Below are positions 34,490 through 46,799 of a DNA stretch of 64,000 nt, piece after piece. The stretch spans positions 3,610,949 through 3,674,948 of the forward strand of contig NW_022098058.1 in assembly GCF_002288925.2 (NCBI RefSeq). Direction: 5' to 3'. The position numbers and the translations under genes were made by a program. The stretch is from Delphinapterus leucas. Lineage: Eukaryota > Chordata > Mammalia > Artiodactyla > Monodontidae. Each line of letters starts with the position of its first letter. Position 1 is the stretch's first letter. The notes beneath the pieces were generated by a model. That model saw only the letters and a list, made by a program, of their open reading frames with translations, searched no databases and was not told the DNA's origin.

Positions 34490-34605
34490 ACAAATTTAAT
34501 CAGGAGAGAGACTATCAGTATTCGTCACAATTATAGTCTCTGCACCTAGCACAGCAACTGGTACAGTTTAGGTGCTTAATAAATATTTGTTGAATGAATA
34601 AATCT
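34490..34605 (+). repeat. L2-like LINE 3' tail
   Basis: 'ctctgcacctagcacagcaa', 'taggtgcttaataaatattt', 'gttgaatgaataaa': the usual L2 3' end. Confidence 0.6.
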
Positions 34606-35572
34606 GGTAAATTGGGACAAGGGGGCTTAAAATTGGCTTGACTGAATCTGAGGAGTTGGAAAATTTTTCACTGAGGATGTTACATTTAAATTGAGACTTG
34701 AAGGGTGAATGGGAATTGGCTAGGGAAATAATGAGGAAAACGTTCTGAGGGGAAAAAACATCTGGGAAAGGGAAAGAGCCTAGTTAGTTTGAAGAAACAC
34801 ATCCCTGTGTGACTGGAATGCAGGGAGGGGGAGGGTGGCATGAAATGAAACTGGAGTAAACAGAGGCTAGATCATGCAGAGGCTTATAGGCTTTGTTAAG
34901 GCTTTTGCACTTGATTCTAATAGAAATGGGATGCTATAAGAGTTTTCATAGAGGAGAGCCATGATAGATGTTACTTTTGAAATGACTGTCCTCACTGCTG
35001 TCTAGTGGGGACTGGATTGGAGGAGGGGAAATGTGGATGCTGGGAAACCATTAAAATGCTTTGAGAAGCCCAGGTGAGAGATGATGGTGGCTTGGACAAA
35101 GATAGTGGCAGTGGAGATGGAAGGAGGTGGAATAATATAAGAAATACTTGCTAGATAAGATTATCAGGTCTCGATGATTAATTGGATGTGAGATGAAGAA
35201 GAGGGAGGTAGCAAAGTATGTCTGATAGGTTTCTGATTGGGCACCTGAGTAGATCCGGGAACCATTTACTGTGATGAGGAGCACTGGAGGAGCCTGAAGA
35301 AACAGATTTTAGAGTGAGAGGATGAGTGTTGTTTTAGACATGTTTTTGACATGTGTTTCAAGTGCCTATGAGACATCCAAGTAGAGGATGACTTTGGGCA
35401 GTTAGGTATATGGGTTTGAACTTCAGGAAAGTGTATTGTATTCTGTGACTACGAGGACAGAAAGAACTGCCTTATTCTTTTTTTCATGACTGCATGTGTA
35501 AATACTAAGGTACCAATTATGTGGCATAATTAACCTAAGGAAAAGGTAAATAATATGGAGAGAGCAGAGTAA

Positions 35573-35731
35573 TTTTTTTTTTTTTGCCCAGACCTTTTTT
35601 TTAAATTGAAGTATAGTTGATATACAATGTTGTGTTAGTTTTAGGTGTACAGCAAAGTGATTATTATACATATATATATTCTTTTTCAGATTATTTTCCA
35701 ATATAGGGTAAAACAAGATATTGAATATAGT
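35573..35731 (-). mobile_element. L1 3'-end stub (cetartiodactyl type), antisense, part of a composite insertion
   Basis: Poly-T at 35573-35585, then gcccagacc, a second T run at 35595-35602, then 'aaattgaagtatagttgata', 'gtgtacagcaaagtgattat', 'tattgaatatag'. The two T runs split by nine bases could be a very short 3' transduction. The 5' side ends at 35731, directly next to a 5S rRNA fragment in the other orientation. Confidence 0.85.
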
Positions 35732-35732
35732 C

Positions 35733-35815
35733 CCACCATGAAGGCACCCCGCCCGGTCTTGTCTGATCTTGGAAGCTCAGCAGGGTTGGGCCTGGTTAGT
35801 ACTTGGATGGGAGAG
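35733..35815 (+). pseudogene. 5S ribosomal RNA pseudogene fragment
   Basis: Matches 5S rRNA from about nucleotide 10 to 90: 'ccaccatgaaggcaccccgc' (with a small insertion), 'cttgtctgatcttggaagct', 'gggcctggttagtacttgga', 'tgggaga'. The internal promoter region (A box, intermediate element, most of C box) is largely kept, but the 5' end and the 3' third of the gene are missing, so a stable 5S product is not expected. It lies inside the same target-site duplication as the L1 stub to its left. Confidence 0.93.
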
Positions 35816-36370
35816 AAGAGTAATTTATAAACGTGAGTTTCCTTTAAGAGAAAGGGGAAATGAGGTCCAGCTAACAGGTGGTTTTGGTCTTAGATTAGCG
35901 GAGGGCCACCTGACTTATTATTTGAACAGAAGGGATAGAGGAGAATGTACAGAGGGATGGAAGATACAGAAAGTTGTGTAGATCGAATGGTGGGAAGTTG
36001 AGGATGTATCCATCTGGTGGATTCTATTTTCTTTGTTAAGTAGGAGGCTAGGTCATCTACTGAGAAGGAAGAAGGAAGGGGTGCTATTTGAAGGGAATGA
36101 ATAAGATTTGAAATCACCGTTGTCTTTTGACCAAACACATGATTTATCGACAAAGGCCTTGTTGAGGTGCCTTTCTGCAGTGTTGTGTGTTTTGGCATTC
36201 CTCAGCAACTTGGGGACATATTTGGAGAAGGTGTGTAATTGAGCTTATCAGGGGTTTTTGAGGTTTTACCAGGTAGAAAGGATGAAAGGCAAAGGAAGTA
36301 TAGGTTATTGAAATACTAGGTCATGGAATCGAGAGGCAGAAGAAGATAGGAAAGGAGCAATGGACTGAGG

Positions 36371-36435
36371 TAGTGGTTCTCAAACTTTAGTGTGCATCAG
36401 AATCATTTGGAGGATTTGTTAAGACATAGATTGCT
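36371..36435 (-). mobile_element. MER20-like hAT-Charlie fragment
   Basis: 'tagtggttctcaaactttag' and 'tgtgcatcagaatcatttgg', 'aggatttgttaagac' match one end of the element; the rest is absent. Confidence 0.65.
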
Positions 36436-36959
36436 TTCATTTGTAAAATAGGAGGGTAAGTTCTGATGCCTTTCTCATTTGATTGTTGTAGGATATTAAG
36501 GAGGCAGCATGTGAATGTTCTTTAATTAGAAGAGAGCTATTAACATGCTTTTTGCGGTAAGGCATTCAGATTTAAGGAGGTTCAATAAATTAGCAAGTAA
36601 CTCTTGGTATAAGAATACTTTAGTTTCCTAGGTACCTGATTACATACAGTTTACACACTTGTGTATTCCAGCCTTTTGCTTCTGACTTACAGGCAAAATG
36701 CCCATTATTTGTCTCTAGTGGGTTGAGCATTTTCTGTGATCCCAAGTGAAAGATTTAGCCTCTGTGTGCCTTTTTAAAATGAGGCAATCAATATTTGCAT
36801 TGTTTTTACTTTCCCATGAGGATAGTATGAGATTTCATTATCTTTTTTCATTATTTTTTAACTACAGTTTTTTTGCATTCTTTTGAGACTGTTTTTCACA
36901 TATAATGAAAAGTCTTCATTTTAGTTATAGAATCTGGTGATTTATTATAAAGATGATAA

Positions 36960-37245
36960 TGATAGCTAACATTTATTGAGCATTAATTGTGTGCCAGGCA
37001 TTGTGCCAGTTACACAGTAAATAGGACAGTCTAAGGAAGTGCCTACTTAGTATTTTAATACAGTATTTCGTTGAATCCTTTCAGCAGTCTTATGAGGGTA
37101 TAAATTATATTTCCTCTATTTTACAAATAAGTAAGGCTTAGGTAAATGATATGCCCAAGTCATGCAGCTTCTAAGTGATAGCTGGGGTTCAAATCCAAGG
37201 TTGTCCAATTCCATACCCCTGTTCATAATCACTATACTAGAATTG
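36960..37245 (+). repeat. MIR SINE, nearly full length
   Basis: 'acatttattgagcattaatt', 'gtgtgccaggcattgtgcca', 'gcccaagtcatgcagcttct', 'gctggggttcaaatccaagg'. An insertion-like stretch lies between the head and the core. Confidence 0.8.
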
Positions 37246-37249
37246 CAGC

Positions 37250-39150
37250 AATCAACATAGTAGTGTCTGCTTTTGGTCATTAAGTCAGCTGGTTTACTAA
37301 TTTTGCAATTACGTGCAGACTTAAGCTCTGGGAGCTTGTGTGTCCATCTTTTTGAGTTCTGTATAAGAAGGGATTGTCAGCGTTTATGAATATGCAGATG
37401 AGACTGGAGGCACTTGAAGTTTAGAAATGTTCATGGCCCCATCTTTATCATTCATTTTACAAAAACTTATTGAAGACTTAGGGTATGTCAGGACATTGTG
37501 CTAGGTGTATGGTACGTAAGACAGTCTGAATTCTTACTGGTTTAGCATAACTTTGGGAAATTTCACATTGGGGCTCAAAAGAGAAGCAGAGAGGAATTGT
37601 GAGAAGAACATTAGATTGAAGCTTGAGAGATCTGGGTTCAAGTCTAGTACCAGAATGCTATAGACGGCTTGGGTGATGTATAGGAAATGGTACAGTACTT
37701 CCTGTAAAGTGGCTAGAAGGTGTTGAATGAAAACCATGGTTTGGAACTAATTTTTTTTTGCGTCCTGTGATGTTTTCTGTTACGAAATTCTTCTCTTTTG
37801 TTTATTTATATGTCCACTGGGCAGCGCATATGTTTGTGCCACACCTCTGCCTGGGTGGTTGATGGATTTGGAAACATGCTTGTGTCCAGAGGATTGGGAG
37901 AGCAGATGCCAGCCAGAGATGGAATCAGTACCCTGGAGAGCTCCAAGCGGGCAGGAGATCCAAGCAACAAATCAATCCTTAGGCTGTCAATGATTATAAT
38001 TCTCTGCAGGAATCTTAGAATGTTAGCAGATCCTGAAGTTATTCCCTTCATTTAGTGTAGATTCCTTGACAATGATGGCTCCAGTTTGGACTGATTTTTT
38101 AGGTTTGTAGACTTGGAAAGATCTTTGGGGTCACCTCATCTAACTTCTTCATTTTAAATATAGGGAAAACAGAGACCCAGAACGAGAATAGCAAAAGGAC
38201 AAGTGCCTTGTCAAAGAGAGCACAGCAAGTCTTTAGAAAAGACTGGACAAGAATCCAAGTTTTTTGAGTGACAGGCCAGTGCTTCATGTGTGATGATGGA
38301 TCTACCTGTCTTTAAGTGTCTTCTTAATAAAAGCAGTTCAGATTATAAGAATAAAAGAAGTAATAAATCCTACACAATATTTTTAGCAAAAAATTACAGT
38401 TTTCTGGATGAACAGGGATTTAAGATGGCCTCATAGGACTGAGGCAAAGGGATATATAGTGTCAGTTTCTTTACATTCTCTTGGTGGTTTTCAGTGGATA
38501 ATTTTATTTTTAATTGGAACATAAGCAGAGGGTATTGTGCTGAGAGAAGAGTTGCTACATTGTTCTACATCTCTGCAAGAGGCACAAGCTCTGATAATTT
38601 CTTCTCCAGAGCTGCTGCTGGGCTTCTAGTTTTGGGTGGTGGTGGTCTGTTCTTCACACTGCTGCAGCCCCAGTAAGTTTTCTTAGTACAGATAAATACC
38701 CAAATGGCAGAGCTGACGGGTCTTACCTTTGGTCTGCCTCCTTTATTTTACGGATTACTTTTAGTTCTGAGCTATTCTTCAACATTAAGTATGTCTCAGA
38801 GCTCTGAAACTGTACATTGAGGCTTGTTCTTGCATTAGCCCACTTGGAAATGCTTTACCAGAGATCTTCTCTGGACCAGAGGAAATCTACCTTAAATGGG
38901 TCAATTGCAGAGAACATCCTTTGAAGCACACTCTGGAAGAGCATCTGGCCTTATGTGTTAGGATCTCACTTCTTCAGGCAAAAACTTTCTCAGGTATTCA
39001 TTCAGCTTCTCCAAGAAAGAAGGTTTTTGGAGGCCAGAAATCTTATTAAATCCACTATATATTTCCCATGTGGGTTCCTGCTGCTGGGCTGGCTTTCTGC
39101 TAGTTTCCTCTTCCATTCTGTTTCTTTATGTTGTTCTTTTTAATGACGAT
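37250..39150. other. SYN2 intron 1, no gene recognised
   Basis: Mixed AT-rich sequence. Short MIR/L2-like pieces are possible at 37470-37520 and 38110-38290. Open frames are short and have no recognised similarity. Confidence 0.4.
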
Positions 39151-39159
39151 AATTCTTTG

Positions 39160-39405
39160 CCTTTCACAGGTGTTTCGGTTTTAAAACTGTTGACACATCC
39201 TTATTTAATCCTCCCACCAATCATATAAGATAGATATTATACACATTTTAGCATTTAGATTTAGCAAACATTTGTGAATGCTAGATACATGCTAGACATT
39301 GTGCTAGTCTTTCACATATATCATTTTTAAACATCTCTGTAAAGTGTTATCCGCATTTTAGAGAAGAGAAATAGAATCTTAAAGAGATTAAGTAACTTCT
39401 ATTCC
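39160..39405 (+). repeat. Two overlapping MIR-like fragments
   Basis: 'ccttatttaatcctcccacc' and, further on, 'gctagacattgtgctagtct', 'gagaagagaaatagaatctt' repeat the MIR order twice, suggesting two neighbouring copies. Confidence 0.6.
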
Positions 39406-41339
39406 ATTCATTTTTGTTTTTTTATACCTACCACCGAATAGAACTGTCCTTAGCACTTAGGAGAAGTAAAAGACATGTTTGCTGTTCTCCAGAACTCATG
39501 TGGGAGTGTCCGAGGGAGTCAAGATTTATAAAGATAGTGTAGAACTTAATCAAGTGTTAAGAGTTAATTGTTGGTTATACATCCAAGAAAAAAAATTAAG
39601 TTGAACTGTTAGAAGAGGGCAAGAAAAATCAGAGTGGACCAAAGAAACGAATACAATTTTATGAAGAGAAGATAGAACCTAAATTGAGGGATCTGGAGCC
39701 ATTATAGGTCCCTGATCCATGGATAAGATGATAAAGAGTTAGGTTAGGAATGTGAAGCTAGCTAGAGAGATTAGTGGGAAGAGAGATTAGAGGCCAGAAA
39801 AGAAGCTAGGAGATTGTTTTAATCTAGATTACCCATAGGAGCCAGGCCTGGTCATGTCTTTCTACTTCTAAGGGAAAAGAGAATTTTTTTTTAATGCAAA
39901 GGATCATAGCATTCTTGAAATTCTTAGCTTTGCCCGTGCAGTTTAGCCTTCAAAGAAGTGGTAGGTTAGGGAATTTGGACACATATCCCTCTTCTCTTCC
40001 TTTGACCCCAAAATGCTGCTTTGAACTTGCTGCTGGTTCCCATGCCTCTTCTGAAAGATGACCTTTCTGTTTCTCAACATCTTCCATACACATTGTTTCA
40101 TTTTACTTTTACAGTAGTTGTGCTGCAAAAGGCTTGGCAGATGTTATTCCCATTTGATAAATGAAGAGACCGAGACCAACGTAAATTAAACAATTTGTAC
40201 AAGATCACACATTAGAGTACCTTAGAGCTGGGAATAGGATTCTGATGAGTGATAGTTTTTTCTCATTACCTGGTAGAGGTAAACTTAGCTCTCACATTCC
40301 CCGTCTACTCTCCATCCATCAAATTTAATTATTCCACAATTTGTACTTATATCAGTGATCAGTGTTTATATTATTATAATTACGTAAATATTGTCTTCTG
40401 CAGAGCTAGATGATATATTGTACTCTGATTGTAATGCTTACCGTACACCTTTTTTTCTAGAGTTAACAGTATTCTGATGTTTTTTCCTTGAATAAATTTT
40501 ATAAATCTAAATTTAAAATTTTCATACTGTTTCATCAGAATTCATCATACATCTGTAACTTGGTCCATGTTCCCTAGTAAACAGAGCTTGAGGCGAGCAT
40601 TAAATGCTGACTGAGAGGTGCAATCCCAGGGCAGCAAGAGTGAGGGTAAGGGGAAATGAGGCAGCAAGAATGGGAAACAAATGCAAGGTGATGCATTACT
40701 GCACTGGCTACTGCTTAACAACAAGCCGTGAAGAGATAACAAATGGTCGTTTGGCAGGTTCACCTACTCACCCACTCAGGACATTTCCATATGAACTGTA
40801 CTGAAAATTGTTAGAATAGTCCTTTCGAAAGAGGGAAAGAGATTTTGTCTATTGGCTTTCGTCTGTTTTGTTTCCCATTGTGTATAATTTTCCACATGAA
40901 GAATAACCTCCCCTTTCCTGGTTGCATCATCAGATGTGTCTTTGGCAATTTGGAGGGAAGCAAGATCCTACCTTCTGTAGTGTGACACCTTGTCTGAATC
41001 TGGAAGTTGTGGGAGGAGTCAGAGACTCAGGGAGTGTAGCTAGTTGGCCTCAAATATGTGTCTAATACAATCAGTTGCTAACAATATCTGAAAAATCTAC
41101 TGACACTCTCCTCTCCCATCCCCTGTCTGGAGATCTCCCTCCCAGAACCCTCTATTCTGTTTCAATCTGTACTATTTGCTACCTAGGCCTATTGCATCTT
41201 GGGATTTTTTTTTTTTTTTTAACTGCTCTCCTGGGGAGTAGCTACTGTTTCATGGATCCCACTTTTTTCTTTTTTGCTTTACTTTTATTCCCTTATTCTA
41301 CAGGAACACATCTTCCAGGAGGTTTTTAAGAAAGAGTGC

Positions 41340-41525
41340 CTAAGAGATGAATCTTCTGAGAATTGCATGTTCAAAAATGTTGTTATTCTACTCATACATT
41401 TGGTTTACAGTTTTCTAGAATACAGAATTCTAGATTGAAAATAGTAATTTTTCCCCAAAATTTAGAAAATTATTGCTCTGTTTTCTGCCATCTCATATTA
41501 CTTTGAGAAGTTTAATATTGATAGG
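41340..41525 (-). mobile_element. Probable old L1 fragment
   Basis: 'ttctagaatacagaattcta' and 'gattgaaaatagtaattttt' resemble the L1 text also seen at 53.5 kb. Short and diverged. Confidence 0.4.
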
Positions 41526-41778
41526 TTAAGAAAGCAGAATTAAAGAATAAAAAGCTTGATGCTTGAACTTTAGGTTATATATATTTTTATATCAAACAAT
41601 TTAAGGATATATTTACATGGAACATTTATAAAAATTAATATGAACAAGTTCTAGAGAACACATTAACAGATTTCAAAAATAGAAATTATAAAGAATGATC
41701 TTTGACTACAACATAATGAAATTAGAAGTTAATACAAAATGATAAATTTTTAAAATTCCCCATGTATTTTGAAAATTT

Positions 41779-41980
41779 AAAAGCATACTGTTAGCCTACT
41801 GTAGAGCACAGGGTACTCTGCTCAGTATTCTTTAATAACCTAAATGGGAAAAGAATTTGAAAAAAAATAGATACATGTATACGTATAACCGAATCACTTT
41901 GCTGTATACCTGAAACTAATACAACATTGTTAATCAACTATACTCCAATATAAAATAAAAATTTTTTAAAAAGCATACTG
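41779..41980 (+). mobile_element. Cetartiodactyl-type L1 3'-end stub, sense, with target-site duplication
   Basis: The body at 41791-41968 includes 'gtatacctgaaactaataca', 'acattgttaatcaactatac', 'tccaatataaaataaaaatt'. A 12-bp duplication aaaagcatactg is at 41779-41790 and 41969-41980. Confidence 0.9.
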
Positions 41981-42479
41981 CTAAATAAGTAACACAAATT
42001 TAAAATACCTAGAACTGAATGACAATAAAAACGTTACATAGCAATATTTGAGGGATAAAGCAAAGGTAGAGTTTTGAAGAAAATTAAAATTTTAAATACG
42101 TAAATTAGGTAAGAAAACTTTAAAGTGAATGCACTAAGTGTCCATTTTATGAAGTTAGGAAATGAAAAGAATAAACTGAAAGGAAAAAAGAAATACAGAA
42201 AAAAGCATGGATTCCCATACACACAGAAAAGACCTTCTGGGATTTTGTGATTGTGTTGGCTCTGTGGACCAATTTTGGAGAAATGACATCTTTGCAGTTA
42301 TGAATCTTGTAGTTCATAAACATGATGTATCCCACCATTTATTTGTTTTTTCTCTAACTTCTCTAAATTTCATTATGTGGTTTTTCAGTGTGGATGCCTT
42401 TCACATATCTCATTGCCTTTATCCCTTGGTGTTTGGTGGTTCTTTTGATGCTATTGTAAATGGCATTATTCTTTGAATT

Positions 42480-43140
42480 TCATTTTTTATTTATTGGTTG
42501 CTGGCACCTAGAAACAAGTAAGGTTTTTCAAAAAAATAAAAAGACAATTAGAATATTTCCATTTTGCAACTCCTAGTGAATTCATGTATCTAGGCATTGA
42601 CCACCAACAGCTGTTAACATCACAAAAAGAGAGACTGCAGACATTATGAGCTCCTGATAAAAGAACATAAAGGGACCTAACATGAGTCTGATGAAGCCTC
42701 TGGATCCAGCTGCCAATTTGCAGGGAACACAGAGGCCCAAGGAACATGTTTATCTTCCTCTCGGAAAATTCTGCCTGTATGTCCAGTGCTCCAGGTTCTT
42801 CAACATAGCAGCCACAAGGGAGAAAAAAAACAGATGAAGGAGGAAATCTGTGGATTAAAAGGGATTTAGAAGACACGTAATGTTTTTGTTTTTTTTAATG
42901 GGCAACTGTAAACTATAGTGTCTAAGAATGTATACTTGGGTGCAAACATAATGGAGCGATCATTATAAAAGTCAGGATAGAGATTACTTTTAGGGGAAGG
43001 GAGGAGTCTAAATTTGGGACAGAGGACTGTGGGAGCTGCTGGGATAGCAGGCAAAATTCTGTTTCTTAACCTGGATGGTGAATACATGAGTGTTTACCTT
43101 ATAACAACTCATTAAGCAATACATTTTTTGGTGTGACTTT
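42480..43140 (+). mobile_element. Probable ancient L1 (L1M/HAL1-like) 3' region, sense
   Basis: The end 'gcaaaattctgtttcttaac', 'ctggatggtgaatacatgag', 'tgtttaccttataacaactc' is the form of old L1 3' tails. The left limit is uncertain. Confidence 0.5.
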
Positions 43141-44304
43141 CTGTGCCTTTGTTTTATTTTACAATATACAGTTTAAAGACAAGAATGTTTTCTGTGGTCT
43201 GAACTAATGAACAAGAGGATTAGTGGGCACAGAGGAGAAAAGAAGGGAGCTTTATAAAAAAAAATTTTTTTTTTTTACTACTCTATGCTGAGCTCTGTGC
43301 TAGGGCGTTTCACAGATACTATATTAATATTCAAAACCAACTATCCCTGTTTTACTGAGTGTTATAGAGGTTAAATAACTTACTCATGGTAGTGAGTAGC
43401 AGAGTAGTAGTTAAAGCCCAAACTTGACCTGGTTCCAAAGTACATATTACTTCTACTTTTCTCGTTGACTGATGTTGGCAAGCAGAAGTGTGGGTGGTAC
43501 ACTGATTTCTCTCTAAATGCAGTGTCTGCAGTATCTATCCTTAAATTAGTCACCCTTCTGAAAAGTTGTGTGTTTCATGTATATGAAAAATTTTATGGAA
43601 ACATGTATGTTAAATTCTCTTTCTCCAACTGATCTATTATATAGAAAGACCAGTTATATTATTCATTCTAACGGAAAAAAAAAGATAGTTCTAAGAAGAT
43701 AACATAAGTATCATAAGTATCATACAGTGATACCTTTAAATCTCCTGTTTGTAGGGGAATTTTCTAGTGAAACATGAAAAAAAGATATTTGAAATTTGGA
43801 ATGAGTTTCAAATTTAGACCAGTAGCTGAACAGTACCAGAACAGTCTTAAACATATAGAAATATATGTATCAGGAGAGATTTTATTTTTAATATTTTGTG
43901 TTGATTTTAGCCCTGCACACTGTATAAACTTGGATTAGACTTGCCTGTAGATTGACCAGGATTCAAACTGTTATTTTTCTGGCTGCAGCTTGATTTTAGA
44001 AATTTTGTTTTATATTTAATTTATATTTAATTTTGACGTAGATTTATTTCTCTTAGCATTTTATCTGTTTATAACTTTATTTGTACTCTTAGTTTACAGG
44101 GAACTGATCTCTTCTACTCTCTCTTTTGTTCTGCTTTTCCATTCCCTTGGCATGCCTTTATTGTTACTATAAGACAATCAGGTAAGATTTTATGAAAATA
44201 CTTAAAATAAGCATGTAAATTGAGTTGGTTTTTAAATTTTAAAAGCGTGTTAAAACTAAAAACCTAAAAATAATTATATAAATATATTGTTAGTTTTGAT
44301 CATT

Positions 44305-44800
44305 TCAGAGCATGATTTCTCAAAGTGTGTTAGTCTGACTACCTACATCAAAAACACCTAAGGTGGGCTTCCCTGGTGGCGCAGTGGTTAAGAATCCACC
44401 TGCCAATGCAGGGGACACGGGTTCAAGCCCTGGCCTGGGAAGAGCCCACATGCTGCAGAGCAGCTAAGCCCGTGCACCACAACTACTGAAACTGTGCTCT
44501 AGAGCCCATGTGCCACAACTACTGAGCCCACGTGCTACAGCTACTGAAGCCAGTGTGCCGAGAGCCCGTGCTCCACAAGAGAAGCCACCGCAATGAGAAG
44601 CCCGCACACCACAACAGAGAGTAGCCCTGCTCGCCGCAACTAGAGAAAGCCCGTGCACAGCAACAAAGACCCAATGCAGCCAAAATTTTAAAAAAAATCT
44701 AGGATGCTTATTACTTTGAAAGCATACTCCATAGGTCCCACTCCAGCCCTTCTGAATCAGAATCTCTGCATTTTTAAACAAGCGCACATGTCTAGAATTT
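44305..44800 (+). mobile_element. MER20-like hAT-Charlie element split by a SINE
   Basis: The left part at 44305-44364 has 'tttctcaaagtgtgttagtc'. The right part at about 44693-44800 has 'cactccagcccttctgaatc', 'agaatctctgca'. The CHR SINE lies between them. Confidence 0.65.
44365..44692 (+). mobile_element. CHR-family SINE (long type), sense
   Basis: Head 'gggcttccctggtggcgcag', 'gggttcaagccctggcctgg', 'cacaactactgagcccacgt', 'ctcgccgcaactagagaaag', end 'gacccaatgcagccaaaa'. Target duplication not clear. Confidence 0.95.
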
Positions 44801-45929
44801 GATCCTCATCCTTTTTTCAGTTTCTGCATTTATTTCTTATCCATAATGTCTTTAATGACGTAGATATCAAAAGACCATCTGGAGGTTGATTTAGTAGACC
44901 ATTTGCATGTTTTTGAAACAATAGATTTGTGACATAAGTTGGAGATGTTGACAGCATAAATACATTTTCTTTCCAACAAATTAATGATCTCTTTAATGAT
45001 AGTATATGATTTCTGAAGGATTCCCAGCTGCATTATCAAAGACATTAAATTAAAATATTGTTATGCTGTGTGTATATATAGACTAAAAAAGGAATCAAGA
45101 CTCAGAATTTCTTTTCCCAGAATGAGTGTCAGTTATTCCAGTCATTATTAACCTTTGTATGTTTGTGTGGCTTAAGATAATCTAATTTACTTCTTTTCCT
45201 GACAAGCAGTTGTTCCCTTTCTGTTTAAATATGCCAGTGGCAGGAAACTCTCTCCTGAAGCAAACTGTTCCTTGCAATGATGGACAATTTGCCTCTATTA
45301 TTTCCACTTATTCTAGTATCAGCCCTTCTGATAACAATTAAGTTCTAGCCTATAAAAGTGGACCCAGTGAATAAGTGAAGATAAAAGTATTGGGGAAGGA
45401 AATACAAGGACAGTGCTGAAGTAGGAAGAGAGGCATGGGCAGAGAAAAACCCAGAAAGGAGCATGGGTGCTGGAAATCTATCTGATAATTTTACTTTCCC
45501 TGACCTATTTAAAAGGTTCTGTTGGAGTGTCATAAGGTGCTGAGAATGGCTTCTGAAAAGAGCACTCACATTTATCCTCGCCCACCGCCCCCCCTTGTCC
45601 CGAGAGGCCCTTCTCATTTCAGTTCCACGCTGGTTCCAAGTACTTTCTCATCTTATGAAACAATCCTCTAATGGTAGCACTTGAGCCCCACATCGCCATC
45701 AATTTGGATGAGGGAACCTTAGTATTTGGCCAAGAGCTGGGTCTCACCACTAAGGCATATATTATATAAATCTACCTACCTGGTTACATGCATCTCAAGT
45801 ATTATGTTGCCCAGGTGATTCCTCAAGAAAGCAATTGATTAAACCGTATGGATGAAAATGCAAGCAGTAAGGTGTTGGTTCATGCATACAAAGCGCTTAG
45901 AAGTCAACATTCCCATCCTTACACAAGAA

Positions 45930-46790
45930 ACAGCTGAGCAAAATAGAAATTGGTAACTTTTTTTGGACAGTAAGAAGTCAGTAATAAGTAAGTTTTCTTA
46001 TCAGAGAACTGAAATCGCTGCCCCAAAATAAGGAGAGACAGGTGGATCCAGAAAGTCACAGCTGAGATCCGCTTACCCGGAGCAGGAGCTGCTGGAGTCA
46101 TGAACTGGTAGGAACACTTCAATGGTAATTGCTGGAGGCTTGAGTGTGGGCTAGCTCGACACTGAGAAACTTCGGGGGCCAGAGTCTTAGACATTTCCCA
46201 CATTTTCATGGGTTTTACATCCAGGAACCTCACCAGGTTCTCACTGTGCGCCAGTGAGAACCCAAGTGCCAAGAAAGATGCTTTAAAAGCATACATTAAA
46301 GTTTGAAGCGCCAAGAAAGACCCCATCTTGATTCTAGCAGGAAGAGGAGAAGAGTAACCATTATGAAATATACCTAGAGCCTTCTCCATAACAAAGGTCT
46401 GCTCTCTGGGAGAAAAGACTTTACCAGAGCCTCATTCCACTTGGGAAAGGACATTTCTCTGCCTCCAGCCCCTCGAGTCTTACTGTCTCACCTAAGTGAG
46501 GAGAGGGGAAAGAAACTGAGAAATACTTGTGAAGGTCACAGCCCAGAGACACAAGCCCACTAAAAGACTGAGATACAGTCATAAGACTATAGAATGCTTC
46601 CTTCTCCCCACATCTTAACCACCACATTAACAGGGCTCTGATGTAATAACTGGATTACAGTCAACTGTCTAGACTTAGGTAGTTGGTGATGTTTGCACAA
46701 CCTTTGAGTACACTGGAACTCTGAATTGTACATTTTAAAAGGGTGAATTTTATGGTATGTGAATTATATCTCAATAAGGAAAAAACTAGA
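45930..46790 (+). mobile_element. L1ME-type LINE-1 3' UTR, sense
   Basis: The end is clear: 'gaattgtacattttaaaagg', 'gtgaattttatggtatgtga', 'attatatctcaataaggaaa' is the old L1 3' tail. The upstream part ('cacttgggaaaggacatttc', 'gaaggtcacagcccagagac') fits an L1ME 3' UTR. A 156-codon antisense open frame here is judged chance. Confidence 0.6.
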
Positions 46791-46799
46791 GAAATCTGA

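Larger units (their letters stand above)
35560..35826. mobile_element. Composite retroinsertion (L1 stub + inverted 5S) with target-site duplication
   Basis: The 16-bp sequences gagagcagagtaattt (35560-35575) and gagagaagagtaattt (35811-35826) differ at one base and bracket the whole L1 plus 5S unit. This supports insertion as a single event. Confidence 0.8.

Noticed and set aside
35733..35815. Functional 5S rRNA gene
   Set aside because: The 5' end and 3' third are missing, there are substitutions and an insertion, and no T-run terminator follows in place.
45919..46389. 156-codon minus-strand open frame
   Set aside because: Lies antisense within an L1ME-like 3' UTR; no recognisable domain, and the surroundings are repeat-derived.
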